DNA from: Novosphingobium sp.
GTDB lineage: Bacteria > Pseudomonadota > Alphaproteobacteria > Sphingomonadales > Sphingomonadaceae
Assembly: GCF_027486195.1 (NCBI RefSeq)
Contig: NZ_JAIXPP010000095.1
Coordinates: forward strand, 1 to 32,833
Length of the DNA: 32,833 bases
Direction: 5' to 3'
In this document: in pieces, positions 17,704 through 25,009 of the stretch
Position numbering within the stretch: position 1 is the first letter of the stretch
Layout of the letters: each line of letters begins with the position of its first letter
Program-made: the position numbers and the translations under genes
The notes under the pieces: generated by a model
Seen by the model: only the letters and a program-made list of their open reading frames with translations
What the model was told of the DNA's origin: nothing
Database searches by the model: none

Positions 17704-19977
17704 TCAATCGTAATCAATGCCGCGCGCGGTGGCCCAGGCGGCAATTTCCGCGCGCAGATTAACCGGGGGCTGGGCAAGCCACCCTTCCATCGCGGCCTGA
17801 ATCGCGGGAAGCTCGACCTTGCGGACAAGTTCCTTGATCGGACCGACCGCCGCTGGCGTGATCGAAAGCCGGGTAATGCCGATGCCCAGCAAGGCCAGCG
17901 CTTCCAACCGCCGGCCGCCCATCTCGCCGCACACCGTCACATCGGTGCCCGACGGCGCAACCGCGAGCACGACGCGGCGGAGGAACCGGAGGATCGCAGG
18001 CGAAAGCCAGTCATATCGTTCGGCAAGCTTCGGGTTGGCGCGATCTGCGGCAAACAGGAACTGGGTGAGGTCATTCGTCCCGATCGAGAGGAACGACAGC
18101 CGCGGGGCAAGCACATCGAGCCATTCCGCGAGCGCCGGCACTTCGAGCATGGCGCCATACCGAATCGCATCAGGCAGCAGCTTCTTCTGCTGCTTCAGAA
18201 AAGCGAGCTGGCTTTCAAATACGGCGCGAGCGGCATCGAACTCCCACGGTTCGGTCACCATCGGGAACATCACGTTAAGCGTTCGTCCGCCAGCGGCCTC
18301 GAGCAGCGCACGCGCCTGAACCTTCAGCAGCCCGTCGCGCTCAAGCGCCACGCGCAGCGCGCGCCACCCCATGGCCGGGTTCTCCTCGGTCTCGCCATCG
18401 TTGTGGCGAAGATAGGGGAGAACCTTGTCACCACCGATATCGACGGTGCGGAAAACGACTGGCCGATCACCCGCTGCGTCGAGCACATCGCGATAGAGCC
18501 GCGTCTGGCGTTCGCGTGCCGGAAGCGTTGCCGAAACGAGGAACTGAAACTCGGTGCGGAACAGGCCAATTCCATCCGCGCCGGTCAGATTGAGCATCGG
18601 CATGTCATCGCGCAGGCCCGCATTGATCATGACCCGGACGCGCTGGCCATCGGCCGAGACAGGTTCGACATCGCGCATGGCCGCATACAACGCCTGCCGT
18701 TCGCGATTGCGCGCGAACCGCGCTTCGAAGGCCTCGACGAGCGTCGGCGCCGGCCGCACATCGACGACACCCTGATCGCCATCAAGCAGCAGTTGGTCGC
18801 CTTCACGGACCTTGGCACGGAGTGCGCGGATGCGCCCCACCACGGGGATGCCCATGGCGCGCGCCACAATGACCACATGCGCGGTCAACGATCCTTCTTC
18901 GAGGATAACGCCCTTGAGGCGCCGCCGGTCATACTCCAGCAGTTCAGCCGGACCGAGATTGCGCGCGATCAGGATCGCGTCGCCCTTAAGCCCAAGGCTG
19001 GCGGCCGTCCCCAATTGACCGGACACGATGCGCAGGAGGCGGTTCGAAAGATCCTCCAGATCGTGCATGCGATCCGCCAGCAGCGGATCATCGATCTGGC
19101 GCATCCGCATGCGGGTCCGCTGCTGGACCCGTTCGATCGCCGCTTCGGCGGTAAGACCCGAATCGATCGCCTCGTTGATCCGCCGGCTCCACCCTTCATC
19201 ATAGGCAAACATGCGATAGGTCTCGAGGACCTCCTCATGCTCTCCGCCCATGCCAAACTCGGCCTGGCTCGCCATCCGGTCGATCTGCTCGCGCATCTTG
19301 TCAAACGCGAGATAGACCCGCTGACGCTCGGCTTCGGTGTCTTCCGCAACGACATGCTCGATCGTCACGCGCGGCTGGTGGAACACCGCAACGCCGCTGG
19401 CGAGACCTTTGACGAGCGTAAGGCCCGCAATCCGTTCGTGCCCGGTGAGGTGGGCATCGGCACCGAGAACGTCTTCATCGTCGATCAGATCGGCGTTGGC
19501 GATAAGCTCGGAAAGCACCATGGCCACTGTCTGGAGCGCCTCGATCTCTACTTCCTCATAGCGCCGCGGCTCGACATGCTGGACGCCCAGCACGCCGACA
19601 GCCCGCGCACGGCGAACGATCGGCACGCCAGCAAATGAGTGGAAGCGCTCTTCGCCGGTTTCGGGGAAGAAGGCGAAGTCTGGATGGGCAGCGGCTTCGG
19701 CGAGGTTCAGGGTTTCGATATTCGCGGCGATCGTGCCGACAAGGCCTTCGCCCACGGCCATACGGGTCACATGAACCGCCGCCTGATTAAGGCCGCGGGT
19801 GGCAAACAGCTCCAGCATGCCTTCGCGCAACAGGTAGATCGAGCAGACCTCGCTGTTGAGGTTGTCACCGATGATATCGACGATCTGGTTCAGCTTTGCC
19901 TGCGCACCGGCGCGGGATGCCATGACCTCGTGAAGGGATGTCAGGATCGCGCGGGCAGCGGCGGCGGCAGTGATCAT
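17704..19977 (-). CDS. ptsP: Phosphoenolpyruvate-protein phosphotransferase PtsP (EI-Ntr)
   Basis: First enzyme of the nitrogen phosphotransferase system: takes phosphate from phosphoenolpyruvate and passes it to NPr, a regulatory chain that senses nitrogen. Seen: an N-terminal GAF domain (about 20-165), the enzyme I N-terminal and swivelling domains with the phosphorylated His367 in GSLTAHVVIVARAMGIPVVG, and the PEP-binding TIM barrel with LFRTEFQFL, DIGGDKVLPYL, GAMLEVPA, SIGTNDLTQF and VTVCGEMGG (active-site Cys). 757 residues is the usual length. ATG at 19977. In many alphaproteobacteria the neighbour is lysC; here a possible 40-residue ORF and a DUF465 gene lie upstream instead. Confidence 0.96.
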   Translation of the reverse strand: MITAAAAARAILTSLHEVMASRAGAQAKLNQIVDIIGDNLNSEVCSIYLLREGMLELFATRGLNQAAVHVTRMAVGEGLVGTIAANIETLNLAEAAAHPDFAFFPETGEERFHSFAGVPIVRRARAVGVLGVQHVEPRRYEEVEIEALQTVAMVLSELIANADLIDDEDVLGADAHLTGHERIAGLTLVKGLASGVAVFHQPRVTIEHVVAEDTEAERQRVYLAFDKMREQIDRMASQAEFGMGGEHEEVLETYRMFAYDEGWSRRINEAIDSGLTAEAAIERVQQRTRMRMRQIDDPLLADRMHDLEDLSNRLLRIVSGQLGTAASLGLKGDAILIARNLGPAELLEYDRRRLKGVILEEGSLTAHVVIVARAMGIPVVGRIRALRAKVREGDQLLLDGDQGVVDVRPAPTLVEAFEARFARNRERQALYAAMRDVEPVSADGQRVRVMINAGLRDDMPMLNLTGADGIGLFRTEFQFLVSATLPARERQTRLYRDVLDAAGDRPVVFRTVDIGGDKVLPYLRHNDGETEENPAMGWRALRVALERDGLLKVQARALLEAAGGRTLNVMFPMVTEPWEFDAARAVFESQLAFLKQQKKLLPDAIRYGAMLEVPALAEWLDVLAPRLSFLSIGTNDLTQFLFAADRANPKLAERYDWLSPAILRFLRRVVLAVAPSGTDVTVCGEMGGRRLEALALLGIGITRLSITPAAVGPIKELVRKVELPAIQAAMEGWLAQPPVNLRAEIAAWATARGIDYD

Positions 19978-19987
19978 GATGGAAGGC

Positions 19988-20110
19988 CTAGCGCAGAGAG
20001 GGCAGTTTGCAAACTGCGGCGCCTTTGCCGCTCATGAATTCGTATCCATCGGGAGACAAGGGCCCGCCGGAAGATCGCTTGGCAGGCTTCCTGGCGTAGA
20101 GTTTCGTCAT
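19988..20110 (-). CDS. Possible 40-residue ORF upstream of ptsP
   Basis: An open frame from ATG at 20110 to TAG at 19988 would encode a basic 40-residue peptide beginning MTKLYARKPAKR and including SPDGYEFMSGKGAAVCKLP. It ends 10 bases before the ptsP start. I do not recognise the peptide. In its favour are operon-like spacing and filling of an otherwise empty 190-base gap. Against it, there is no good ribosome binding site close to the ATG, and the ATG directly abuts the arm of a 12-bp hairpin. It could equally be non-coding leader of ptsP. Confidence 0.35.
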   Translation of the reverse strand: MTKLYARKPAKRSSGGPLSPDGYEFMSGKGAAVCKLPSLR

Positions 20111-20147
20111 GCGGAAGGCTGGCCGGTAGATCCTTCCAGCCTTCCGC
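20111..20147. repeat. 12-bp perfect inverted repeat between DUF465 and ptsP
   Basis: GCGGAAGGCTGG (20111-20122) and CCAGCCTTCCGC (20136-20147) pair perfectly around a 13-base loop. No T-tract follows on either strand, so it is not a standard terminator. It lies 20 bases after the stop of the minus-strand DUF465 gene. It may protect the DUF465 transcript end, or be a factor-dependent terminator or leader structure for ptsP. Confidence 0.7.
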
Positions 20148-20167
20148 GGTTTAACGCAACGGCGTTG

Positions 20168-20335
20168 TCAGTGAACCTGCTGAAATTGCGCCAGCTCTTC
20201 CTTGATTCGCAACTTTCGGAGTTTCAGCTCCTTGATCAGCACGTCGTTGGGCGACGGGCGACCCTGTTCCTCGGCGATGCGCCGTTCAAGACCAGCATGT
20301 TTGGATTCAAGGGCGCTGATATGCGACAGTTCCAT
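20168..20335 (-). CDS. DUF465 (YdcH-like) small protein
   Basis: Small, almost fully helical protein of the YdcH/DUF465 family; function unknown. Seen: 55 residues starting MELSHISALESKH, with an N-terminal helix ending ERRIAEEQGRPSPND and a C-terminal helix rich in Lys, Arg and Leu (IKELKLRKLRIKEELAQF) that matches the family's second helix. Very strong support for the start: AGGAGG at 20343-20348, seven bases before the ATG. It faces away from a second DUF465 gene at 20634, so the two paralogues share one divergent control region. Confidence 0.88.
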   Translation of the reverse strand: MELSHISALESKHAGLERRIAEEQGRPSPNDVLIKELKLRKLRIKEELAQFQQVH

Positions 20336-20633
20336 GCGGTAACCTCCTCAAGGACGCCAGCCTCGGCCCGCTCCGGCGGCAGGATCGCTGCCGGAGCATC
20401 TGGGCCGAAGTTTTTGCACCGGCATGGACGTGTCGGCCTCGACTCGTCCGAGTGGGCGCGTTGTCATGCTCCCACAATCGCCGTATCTTGCAAGCCTATC
20501 TGCGTCGGGATGTCCAAAGCGCGCGTTTGTGCGTATTCCGGTTGCAGCAAAGCGTTAACGCATGAAGGCCTGCAAGTACGCTGCAGGCCGCCATGCGGCA
20601 CCGTCGGCGCTGACAGGATTAGGAGTTGCGCGG
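20336..20633. other. Structured divergent region between two DUF465 genes
   Basis: About 300 bases without a gene, holding the leader regions of both DUF465 genes. It contains a long hairpin with T5 on the plus strand (20364-20415), the 10-bp palindrome GCGTTAACGC at 20552-20561, and an 8-bp inverted repeat (GGCCTGCA 20567-20574, TGCAGGCC 20582-20589). I could not place -10/-35 elements with confidence. Confidence 0.6.
20364..20415 (+). terminator. Terminator-like hairpin with T5 in the DUF465 divergent region
   Basis: On the plus strand CGGCCCGCTCCGGC (20364-20377) pairs with GCCGGAGC (20390-20397) and, after a 4-base bulge, GGGCCG (20402-20407). AAG and TTTTT (20411-20415) follow. The shape is that of an intrinsic terminator read on the plus strand, although no plus-strand gene ends here; on the minus strand the same structure is in the 5' leader of the DUF465 gene, about 15 bases upstream of its ribosome binding site. 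Confidence 0.45.
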
Positions 20634-20831
20634 TTGACCGAAGACGAAATGCGCAAGCGGCTCGACATGCTGCGGATCGAGCATCGCGACCTCGATGCGG
20701 CGATCGACGCCCTGTCCGGCACCGGCGCGCATGATCAATTGCAAGTCGCGCGTCTCAAGAAGCGGAAGTTGCGGCTTAAGGACCAGATCGCCTTGCTCGA
20801 GGACTACCTGATTCCCGACATAATCGCCTGA
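20634..20831 (+). CDS. DUF465 (YdcH-like) small protein, second copy
   Basis: 65-residue protein of the DUF465 family, function unknown. Seen: the signature MLRIEHRDLDAAIDAL, then HDQLQVARLKKRKLRLKDQI and the family C-terminus LEDYLIPDIIA. The start is TTG at 20634, set by an AGGAG ribosome binding site at 20621-20625 with 8 bases of spacing; an ATG five codons later (20649) has none, and the open frame upstream to 20562 looks non-coding. It is followed after 138 bases by the DUF1465/RcdA gene, a gene order I associate with alphaproteobacteria. Confidence 0.9.
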   Translation: MTEDEMRKRLDMLRIEHRDLDAAIDALSGTGAHDQLQVARLKKRKLRLKDQIALLEDYLIPDIIA

Positions 20832-20853
20832 TTTCAGATTCTTGACCTGCGAT

Positions 20854-20890
20854 GAACGATAGGGCCCAAAACTCGCTGAGCGTATCGTTC
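20854..20890. repeat. Inverted repeat upstream of the rcdA-like gene
   Basis: GAACGATA (20854-20861) and TATCGTTC (20883-20890) are perfect complements 21 bases apart, about 80 bases upstream of the rcdA-like start. Either a regulator site with widely spaced arms or a leader hairpin; there is no T-tract, so not a terminator of the DUF465 gene. Confidence 0.4.
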
Positions 20891-20969
20891 CGGCACAGTT
20901 TCAAAACCTGGTGAACGCGTCGCCGGGGATGTGTTGAGTGCGGCGTCAGGATGGGCTTATGCGCAGAGC

Positions 20970-21464
20970 ATGGCGCTCATGCCCAATCTCAATCCGCGCA
21001 TCATCGAGGCGCTGTATGCCGAGGCACTGGTCCTTGCCGAAGAAGTGCGTGCGGTGTTCGACAGGTTGCGACAGGGCCATGACAAGCGGGCGCTGGTAGG
21101 TGCCAATGATGACCCCGATGCCGATCTGGCGCATGTGCAGGTGAGCTGCGAGGCGCTGCGGACGACGACGCGGATCATGCACTGTCTGGCGTGGCTGCTC
21201 AATCACCGTGCTTATTTCGCAGGTGAACTCAGCGAGTTGCAGCTCCGCCGGCATGGCCGCCTGATTGCCAACTTTCCGCTCAGCGATCCTGCGCAGGTTC
21301 TCGCGCTGCCCGCTGATGCCCAGCGCTGCGTACAGGACAGCGAGCGACTTTATACGCGGATTCAGCGCCTTGAGCGTGCGTGGCGGGGGGACCATGACAC
21401 GTCAGGCAGCGCCATCGAACGCCTGCGCCAAAGGCTGGCAGCAGCAATCCCCGCTTCGCTTTGA
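20970..21464 (+). CDS. DUF1465 protein, RcdA-like protease adaptor
   Basis: Member of the DUF1465 family, which includes RcdA of Caulobacter, an adaptor that helps ClpXP degrade the cell-cycle regulator CtrA and other substrates. Seen: a helical protein with NPRIIEALYAEALVLAEEVR near the N-terminus, a conserved SCEALRTTTRIMHCLAWLLNHRAYFAGE block at about residues 58-85, and a C-terminal helix with ERLYTRIQRLERAW. ATG at 20970 gives 164 residues and begins close to where homologues begin; ATG at 20979 is equally possible, and GTG 20931 or TTG 20934 less so. CtrA control is inferred from the family; in sphingomonads the role is less studied. Confidence 0.82.
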   Translation: MALMPNLNPRIIEALYAEALVLAEEVRAVFDRLRQGHDKRALVGANDDPDADLAHVQVSCEALRTTTRIMHCLAWLLNHRAYFAGELSELQLRRHGRLIANFPLSDPAQVLALPADAQRCVQDSERLYTRIQRLERAWRGDHDTSGSAIERLRQRLAAAIPASL

Positions 21465-21530
21465 TTTGCTGCGCTGCCGATCGAGCGACGCAGCGTTGCG
21501 CCGCTGCCTGAAAATCCCCATATCGCGGAT

Positions 21531-22490
21531 ATGGCTACCACGAACCCTGCACCGGGCATCTCCATCCCCGATCGGTCTGAATGGAACACCGGCCTTGCGG
21601 TTGTTCTGGAACCGCAAGTGCGCCGGGTCCTCGCTCCGAACCCTTCGCCCTTTACCTTCAACGGCACGCAGACCTACCTGGTCGGCAGCGGCCGCGATGT
21701 CGCCGTCATCGATCCGGGCCCGACCGGCACCGGTGTCGCCGGCCATGCCGATACGAATGGCGAGGGCCATGTCGACGCCATTCTCAAGGCGATTGCCGGG
21801 CAGCGGCTGGTGGCGATCATGTGCACGCACACCCACCGCGATCACAGTCCCGCCGCGCTGCCTCTGCAGGCTGCGACCGGAGCGCCGATCATCGGCTGCG
21901 CCGCTTTGGCGATTGACGACAGTGGTGCTGGCGTCGGCGTGCGGGCCGATGCCGAGTTTGATCCGCTGTACAAGCCCGACCGGGTCCTGACCGACGGCGA
22001 GCAGGTTTCAGGTGATGGTTGGACACTGGAGGCTGTGGCAACGCCGGGCCACACCAGCAATCACGTGTGCTTTGCCTTGCTGGAAACGGGCGCGCTGTTC
22101 ACGGGCGACCACGTCATGGGCTGGTCGACAACAGTCGTCTCGCCGCCGGACGGAGACATGAAAGCCTACATGCTCTCGCTGCAAAAGCTCCAGAGCCGCG
22201 AGGATACGGTCTACTATCCCGCCCACGGTCCGGCCGTCACGAAGCCGCAGCAGCTAGTACGCGGTATGATCGGGCATCGACGTCAGCGCGAAGCCCAGAT
22301 CCTGCGACTGCTCGGCGAGGCGCCGTTCACGATCCCGGACATGGTCAACCAGATGTACAAGGGCCTCGATCCGCGCCTCAATGGCGCAGCAGGCCGTTCG
22401 GTGCTGGCGCATCTCATCGATCTCGAGGCACAGGGCCGCATTGCCCGCGGGCCGGACGCTCCGGAGTTGCAATGGACCTTGATCGCCTGA
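21531..22490 (+). CDS. MBL-fold metallo-hydrolase (LACTB2-like)
   Basis: Metal-dependent hydrolase of the metallo-beta-lactamase superfamily, of the LACTB2/beta-lactamase-like 2 type; substrate unknown. Seen: the motif THTHRDHSP with His100, His102, Asp104 and His105, His174 in TPGHTSNH, Asp193 in FTGDHVMGW, and a late His in YYPAHGP, so the full dinuclear metal site is present. A C-terminal winged-helix-like part follows (about 240-319), as in LACTB2. 319 residues. The start ATG at 21531 lacks a strong ribosome binding site. Its last 19 bases overlap the next gene. Confidence 0.9.
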   Translation: MATTNPAPGISIPDRSEWNTGLAVVLEPQVRRVLAPNPSPFTFNGTQTYLVGSGRDVAVIDPGPTGTGVAGHADTNGEGHVDAILKAIAGQRLVAIMCTHTHRDHSPAALPLQAATGAPIIGCAALAIDDSGAGVGVRADAEFDPLYKPDRVLTDGEQVSGDGWTLEAVATPGHTSNHVCFALLETGALFTGDHVMGWSTTVVSPPDGDMKAYMLSLQKLQSREDTVYYPAHGPAVTKPQQLVRGMIGHRRQREAQILRLLGEAPFTIPDMVNQMYKGLDPRLNGAAGRSVLAHLIDLEAQGRIARGPDAPELQWTLIA

Positions 22491-23143
22491 ACCCACGGCC
22501 TGCACCTGCAACCCCACTGGTCCAAGTGCGTGGGCGCCTGGCGGTTCTGCCTTGGTTGCTGTTCCTTGGCGCAGCAGCCATCGCCGTCTGGCTGGCGTGG
22601 CAGATGTGGAAACCGGCGCCGATCGGGGATCCGCTTGCGACCAGTCTGGTCGCGTTCGACAAGCAGGATCGCCTCACGGTGTTCAGCGCCGAGTTGGCAC
22701 CGGTCGTGGCCAGCGATGACAGCCGTTTGTTTGGCCTCGTCACCTCGCGGCAGGTCGCGGTCATCCCTGCGCGGGTCGACTATGCCATCGATCTGGGGAA
22801 AGTGGGCCGGGATCGCATGCGTTGGGACGCGGTGAGCCAAACCTTGACCGTGCGCCTGCCCGCGCTCGAGGTCACGCGTCCGAACCTTGACGAAGCACGC
22901 GCGCAATATCTGCGCGAAGGCGTGTGGATCACCCGCGCCGCGCAGGACAAGCTGACGCGTGACAACACGAAGCTGGCAGAACGTCTCGCGGTGGAGCAGG
23001 CAGCCAACCCGGTGCTACTGGGGCTAGCGCGCTCTGCGGCGAAGGACGCAATCCGGCAGAACCTTGCCATCCCGCTGCAAGTAGCCGGATTTGGCGACGT
23101 CAAACTGTCGGTTTTGATTGATGGAGAGCCGGCAAAGCCATAG
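22472..23143 (+). CDS. DUF4230 domain protein with N-terminal membrane anchor
   Basis: Membrane-anchored protein with a DUF4230 domain; function unknown. Seen: a Pro-rich start, one hydrophobic segment at about 26-46 (LAVLPWLLFLGAAAIAVWLA), and a mixed domain with a DRLTVFSAEL strand, SRQVAVIPARVDYAIDL, and a C-terminal amphipathic region, the usual layout for this family. The start ATG at 22472 has CGGAG five bases upstream and overlaps the hydrolase gene by 19 bases, so translation is coupled; the open frame further upstream is a shadow of the hydrolase gene. 223 residues. Confidence 0.82.
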   Translation: MDLDRLNPRPAPATPLVQVRGRLAVLPWLLFLGAAAIAVWLAWQMWKPAPIGDPLATSLVAFDKQDRLTVFSAELAPVVASDDSRLFGLVTSRQVAVIPARVDYAIDLGKVGRDRMRWDAVSQTLTVRLPALEVTRPNLDEARAQYLREGVWITRAAQDKLTRDNTKLAERLAVEQAANPVLLGLARSAAKDAIRQNLAIPLQVAGFGDVKLSVLIDGEPAKP

Positions 23144-23207
23144 CCTGCCAATCAGGAACTGGTTCGCCCAGGCGCAAAAGACGCAGGCGGAATAGGGGAG
23201 CGGGACA

Positions 23208-23948
23208 ATGGACTTCGCAGCGGTGCAATCGAACGATTCGTATCTTTCTGACCAACGGTTTTTCACGCGCCTGGCGCAAGTGCTCGCCGGCCTGATCGTG
23301 TTCGGTTTTCTGCAATGGGCCTTGCGCGGGTTCGTCAATCCGGTCCGGACCCCGATCTATATCCACGCCCACGGCGTTGCCATGCTCGGCTGGCTCGGCA
23401 CCATCGTTACGCAAAACCGCCTTGCCGGGAGCGGGAACCTGGCTCTGCATCGCCGGCTGGGCTGGGCCAGTCTCGCGCTCGTCCTCGCCATCGTGGGGCT
23501 AGGCTCCTTTGCGGGCCGCATGGCCTTGGCCGCGCACCGGGTTCCGCCGTTCTTCACGGATTCCTACTTTCTGGCGCTTACGCATGTCGAGGTGGCCGTC
23601 TTCGCGCTTACGGTGGGGGCCGCCATAGTAATGCGCCGGCAGACGCAGTGGCACCGGCGGCTGATGATCGCGGCAACCGTCATCCTCATGGAACCAGCGC
23701 TCGGACGGCTGCTGCCCATGCCGCTGCTGGGTCAGGTCGGCGGCGGATGGCTGGAAGCGGCCCTGCAGGTCGGCTTCCTCGGGATCATGGCTCGCCACGA
23801 CGGCAAGGTGCTGGGTCGTGTTCATCCGGCCACGCTCGTCGGCATGGGCCTCGTGGTTGGGGTGCATGCGCTGATCCAGTTGCTCGCCGGAATGCCGATG
23901 GTGGCGGCGTACGCAGAGGCTATTGCCCGTAGCGCCGGGGGTGCCTAA
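23208..23948 (+). CDS. Uncharacterised multi-pass membrane protein
   Basis: Not recognised with certainty. 246 residues with about seven hydrophobic segments (near 25-43, 52-68, 88-105, 122-142, 150-166, 176-194, 208-235). Histidines lie at repeated positions next to the membrane: IHAHG at the start of the second segment, LHRRLGW after the second loop, and WHRRLM in the fourth. Such pairs occur in widespread uncharacterised membrane families, and could bind haem or metal, but nothing proves this. ATG at 23208 is preceded by GGAGCGGGAC, a good ribosome binding site. It lies 64 bases after the DUF4230 gene and 56 before nadA. Confidence 0.75.
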   Translation: MDFAAVQSNDSYLSDQRFFTRLAQVLAGLIVFGFLQWALRGFVNPVRTPIYIHAHGVAMLGWLGTIVTQNRLAGSGNLALHRRLGWASLALVLAIVGLGSFAGRMALAAHRVPPFFTDSYFLALTHVEVAVFALTVGAAIVMRRQTQWHRRLMIAATVILMEPALGRLLPMPLLGQVGGGWLEAALQVGFLGIMARHDGKVLGRVHPATLVGMGLVVGVHALIQLLAGMPMVAAYAEAIARSAGGA

Positions 23949-24004
23949 GTGCCGGGTCAAGCAGTGGGGGCATCAGCCTTCTCTCGACCAGGGGATTTCG
24001 AGCC

Positions 24005-24994
24005 ATGACAGCCCAGCCCGCCAATCTTTCCGGTCTCGATCTGCGCGCCGAGATCGACCGGCTGCGCAAGGACCGCAAGGCGGTGATCCTGGCGCATTAC
24101 TACCAGAAGCCCGAGATCCAGGACCTCGCCGATTTCGTCGGCGACTCCCTTGAACTTTCGCGCAAGGCGGCTGCGACCGATGCCGAAGTGATCGCCTTCT
24201 GCGGCGTGAAGTTCATGGCCGAGACGGCCAAGATCCTGAGCCCGGAAAAGATCGTGATCCTGCCCGATATGGATGCCGGTTGCAGCCTTGAGGATTCCTG
24301 CCCGCCGGAGAAGTTCCGTGCGTTCCGCGAGGCCCATCCCGATCATATCGCGCTCACCTACATCAATTGCTCGACCGAAGTGAAAGCGCTCAGCGACGTC
24401 ATTGTGACGTCATCAAGCGCCGAGACGATCCTCGCGCAGATCTCGCCGGAGCAGAAGATCATCTTCGGTCCGGACCGTCATCTGGGCGGCTATCTCAATC
24501 GCAAGTTCGGGCGTGAGATGCTGCTCTGGCCCGGCGTATGCATCGTGCACGAGGCATTTTCGGAGACCGAATTGCTCAAGCTGATGGCGCAGCATCCCGG
24601 TGCGCCGGTTGCAGCGCATCCGGAATGCCCACCGACCATCGTCGACCACGCCGATTACGTCGGATCGACCAGCGGCATCCTTCAGTTTGCGCGCACATTC
24701 CCGGGTGATACGCTGATCGTCGCGACCGAGCCGCACATCATCCACCAGATGCAGCTCGCGCTTCCGGACAAGACATTCATCGGAGCCCCGGGAGCGGATG
24801 GAAACTGCAACTGCAACATCTGCCCGTACATGGCGCTGAACACGCTCGAAAAGCTCTACATCGCGCTGCGTGATCTGACTCCGCGCATCGAGATCGAGGC
24901 AAACCTGCGGCTTGATGCGAAGAAGAGCCTCGATGCCATGCTGGCCATGGCGAGCGGGACAATCGGCCTGGGCGACCTCGGCGCGCGCAAGTAA
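24005..24994 (+). CDS. nadA: Quinolinate synthase NadA
   Basis: Iron-sulfur enzyme that condenses iminoaspartate with dihydroxyacetone phosphate to quinolinate, an NAD precursor. Seen: three pseudo-repeated domains and the three cysteines expected to hold the 4Fe-4S cluster: Cys93 (GCSLEDSCP), Cys179 (GVCIVHEAF) and Cys273 (NICPYMALN); further cysteines at 268 and 270 precede the last one, as in E. coli. ILAHYYQKPEIQDLAD near the N-terminus and IIFGPDRHLG are family signatures. 329 residues. ATG at 24005. The partners nadB and nadC are not next to it. Followed after 15 bases by the phosphatidyltransferase gene, so the two may share a transcript. Confidence 0.96.
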   Translation: MTAQPANLSGLDLRAEIDRLRKDRKAVILAHYYQKPEIQDLADFVGDSLELSRKAAATDAEVIAFCGVKFMAETAKILSPEKIVILPDMDAGCSLEDSCPPEKFRAFREAHPDHIALTYINCSTEVKALSDVIVTSSSAETILAQISPEQKIIFGPDRHLGGYLNRKFGREMLLWPGVCIVHEAFSETELLKLMAQHPGAPVAAHPECPPTIVDHADYVGSTSGILQFARTFPGDTLIVATEPHIIHQMQLALPDKTFIGAPGADGNCNCNICPYMALNTLEKLYIALRDLTPRIEIEANLRLDAKKSLDAMLAMASGTIGLGDLGARK

Positions 24995-25009
24995 GGCGGC
25001 ACAGGCGGC

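Noticed and set aside
22019..22471. Upstream extension of the DUF4230 frame
   Set aside because: This part overlaps the MBL hydrolase gene in another frame and has Arg/Pro/Ser-rich shadow composition; a good ribosome binding site marks the start at 22472.
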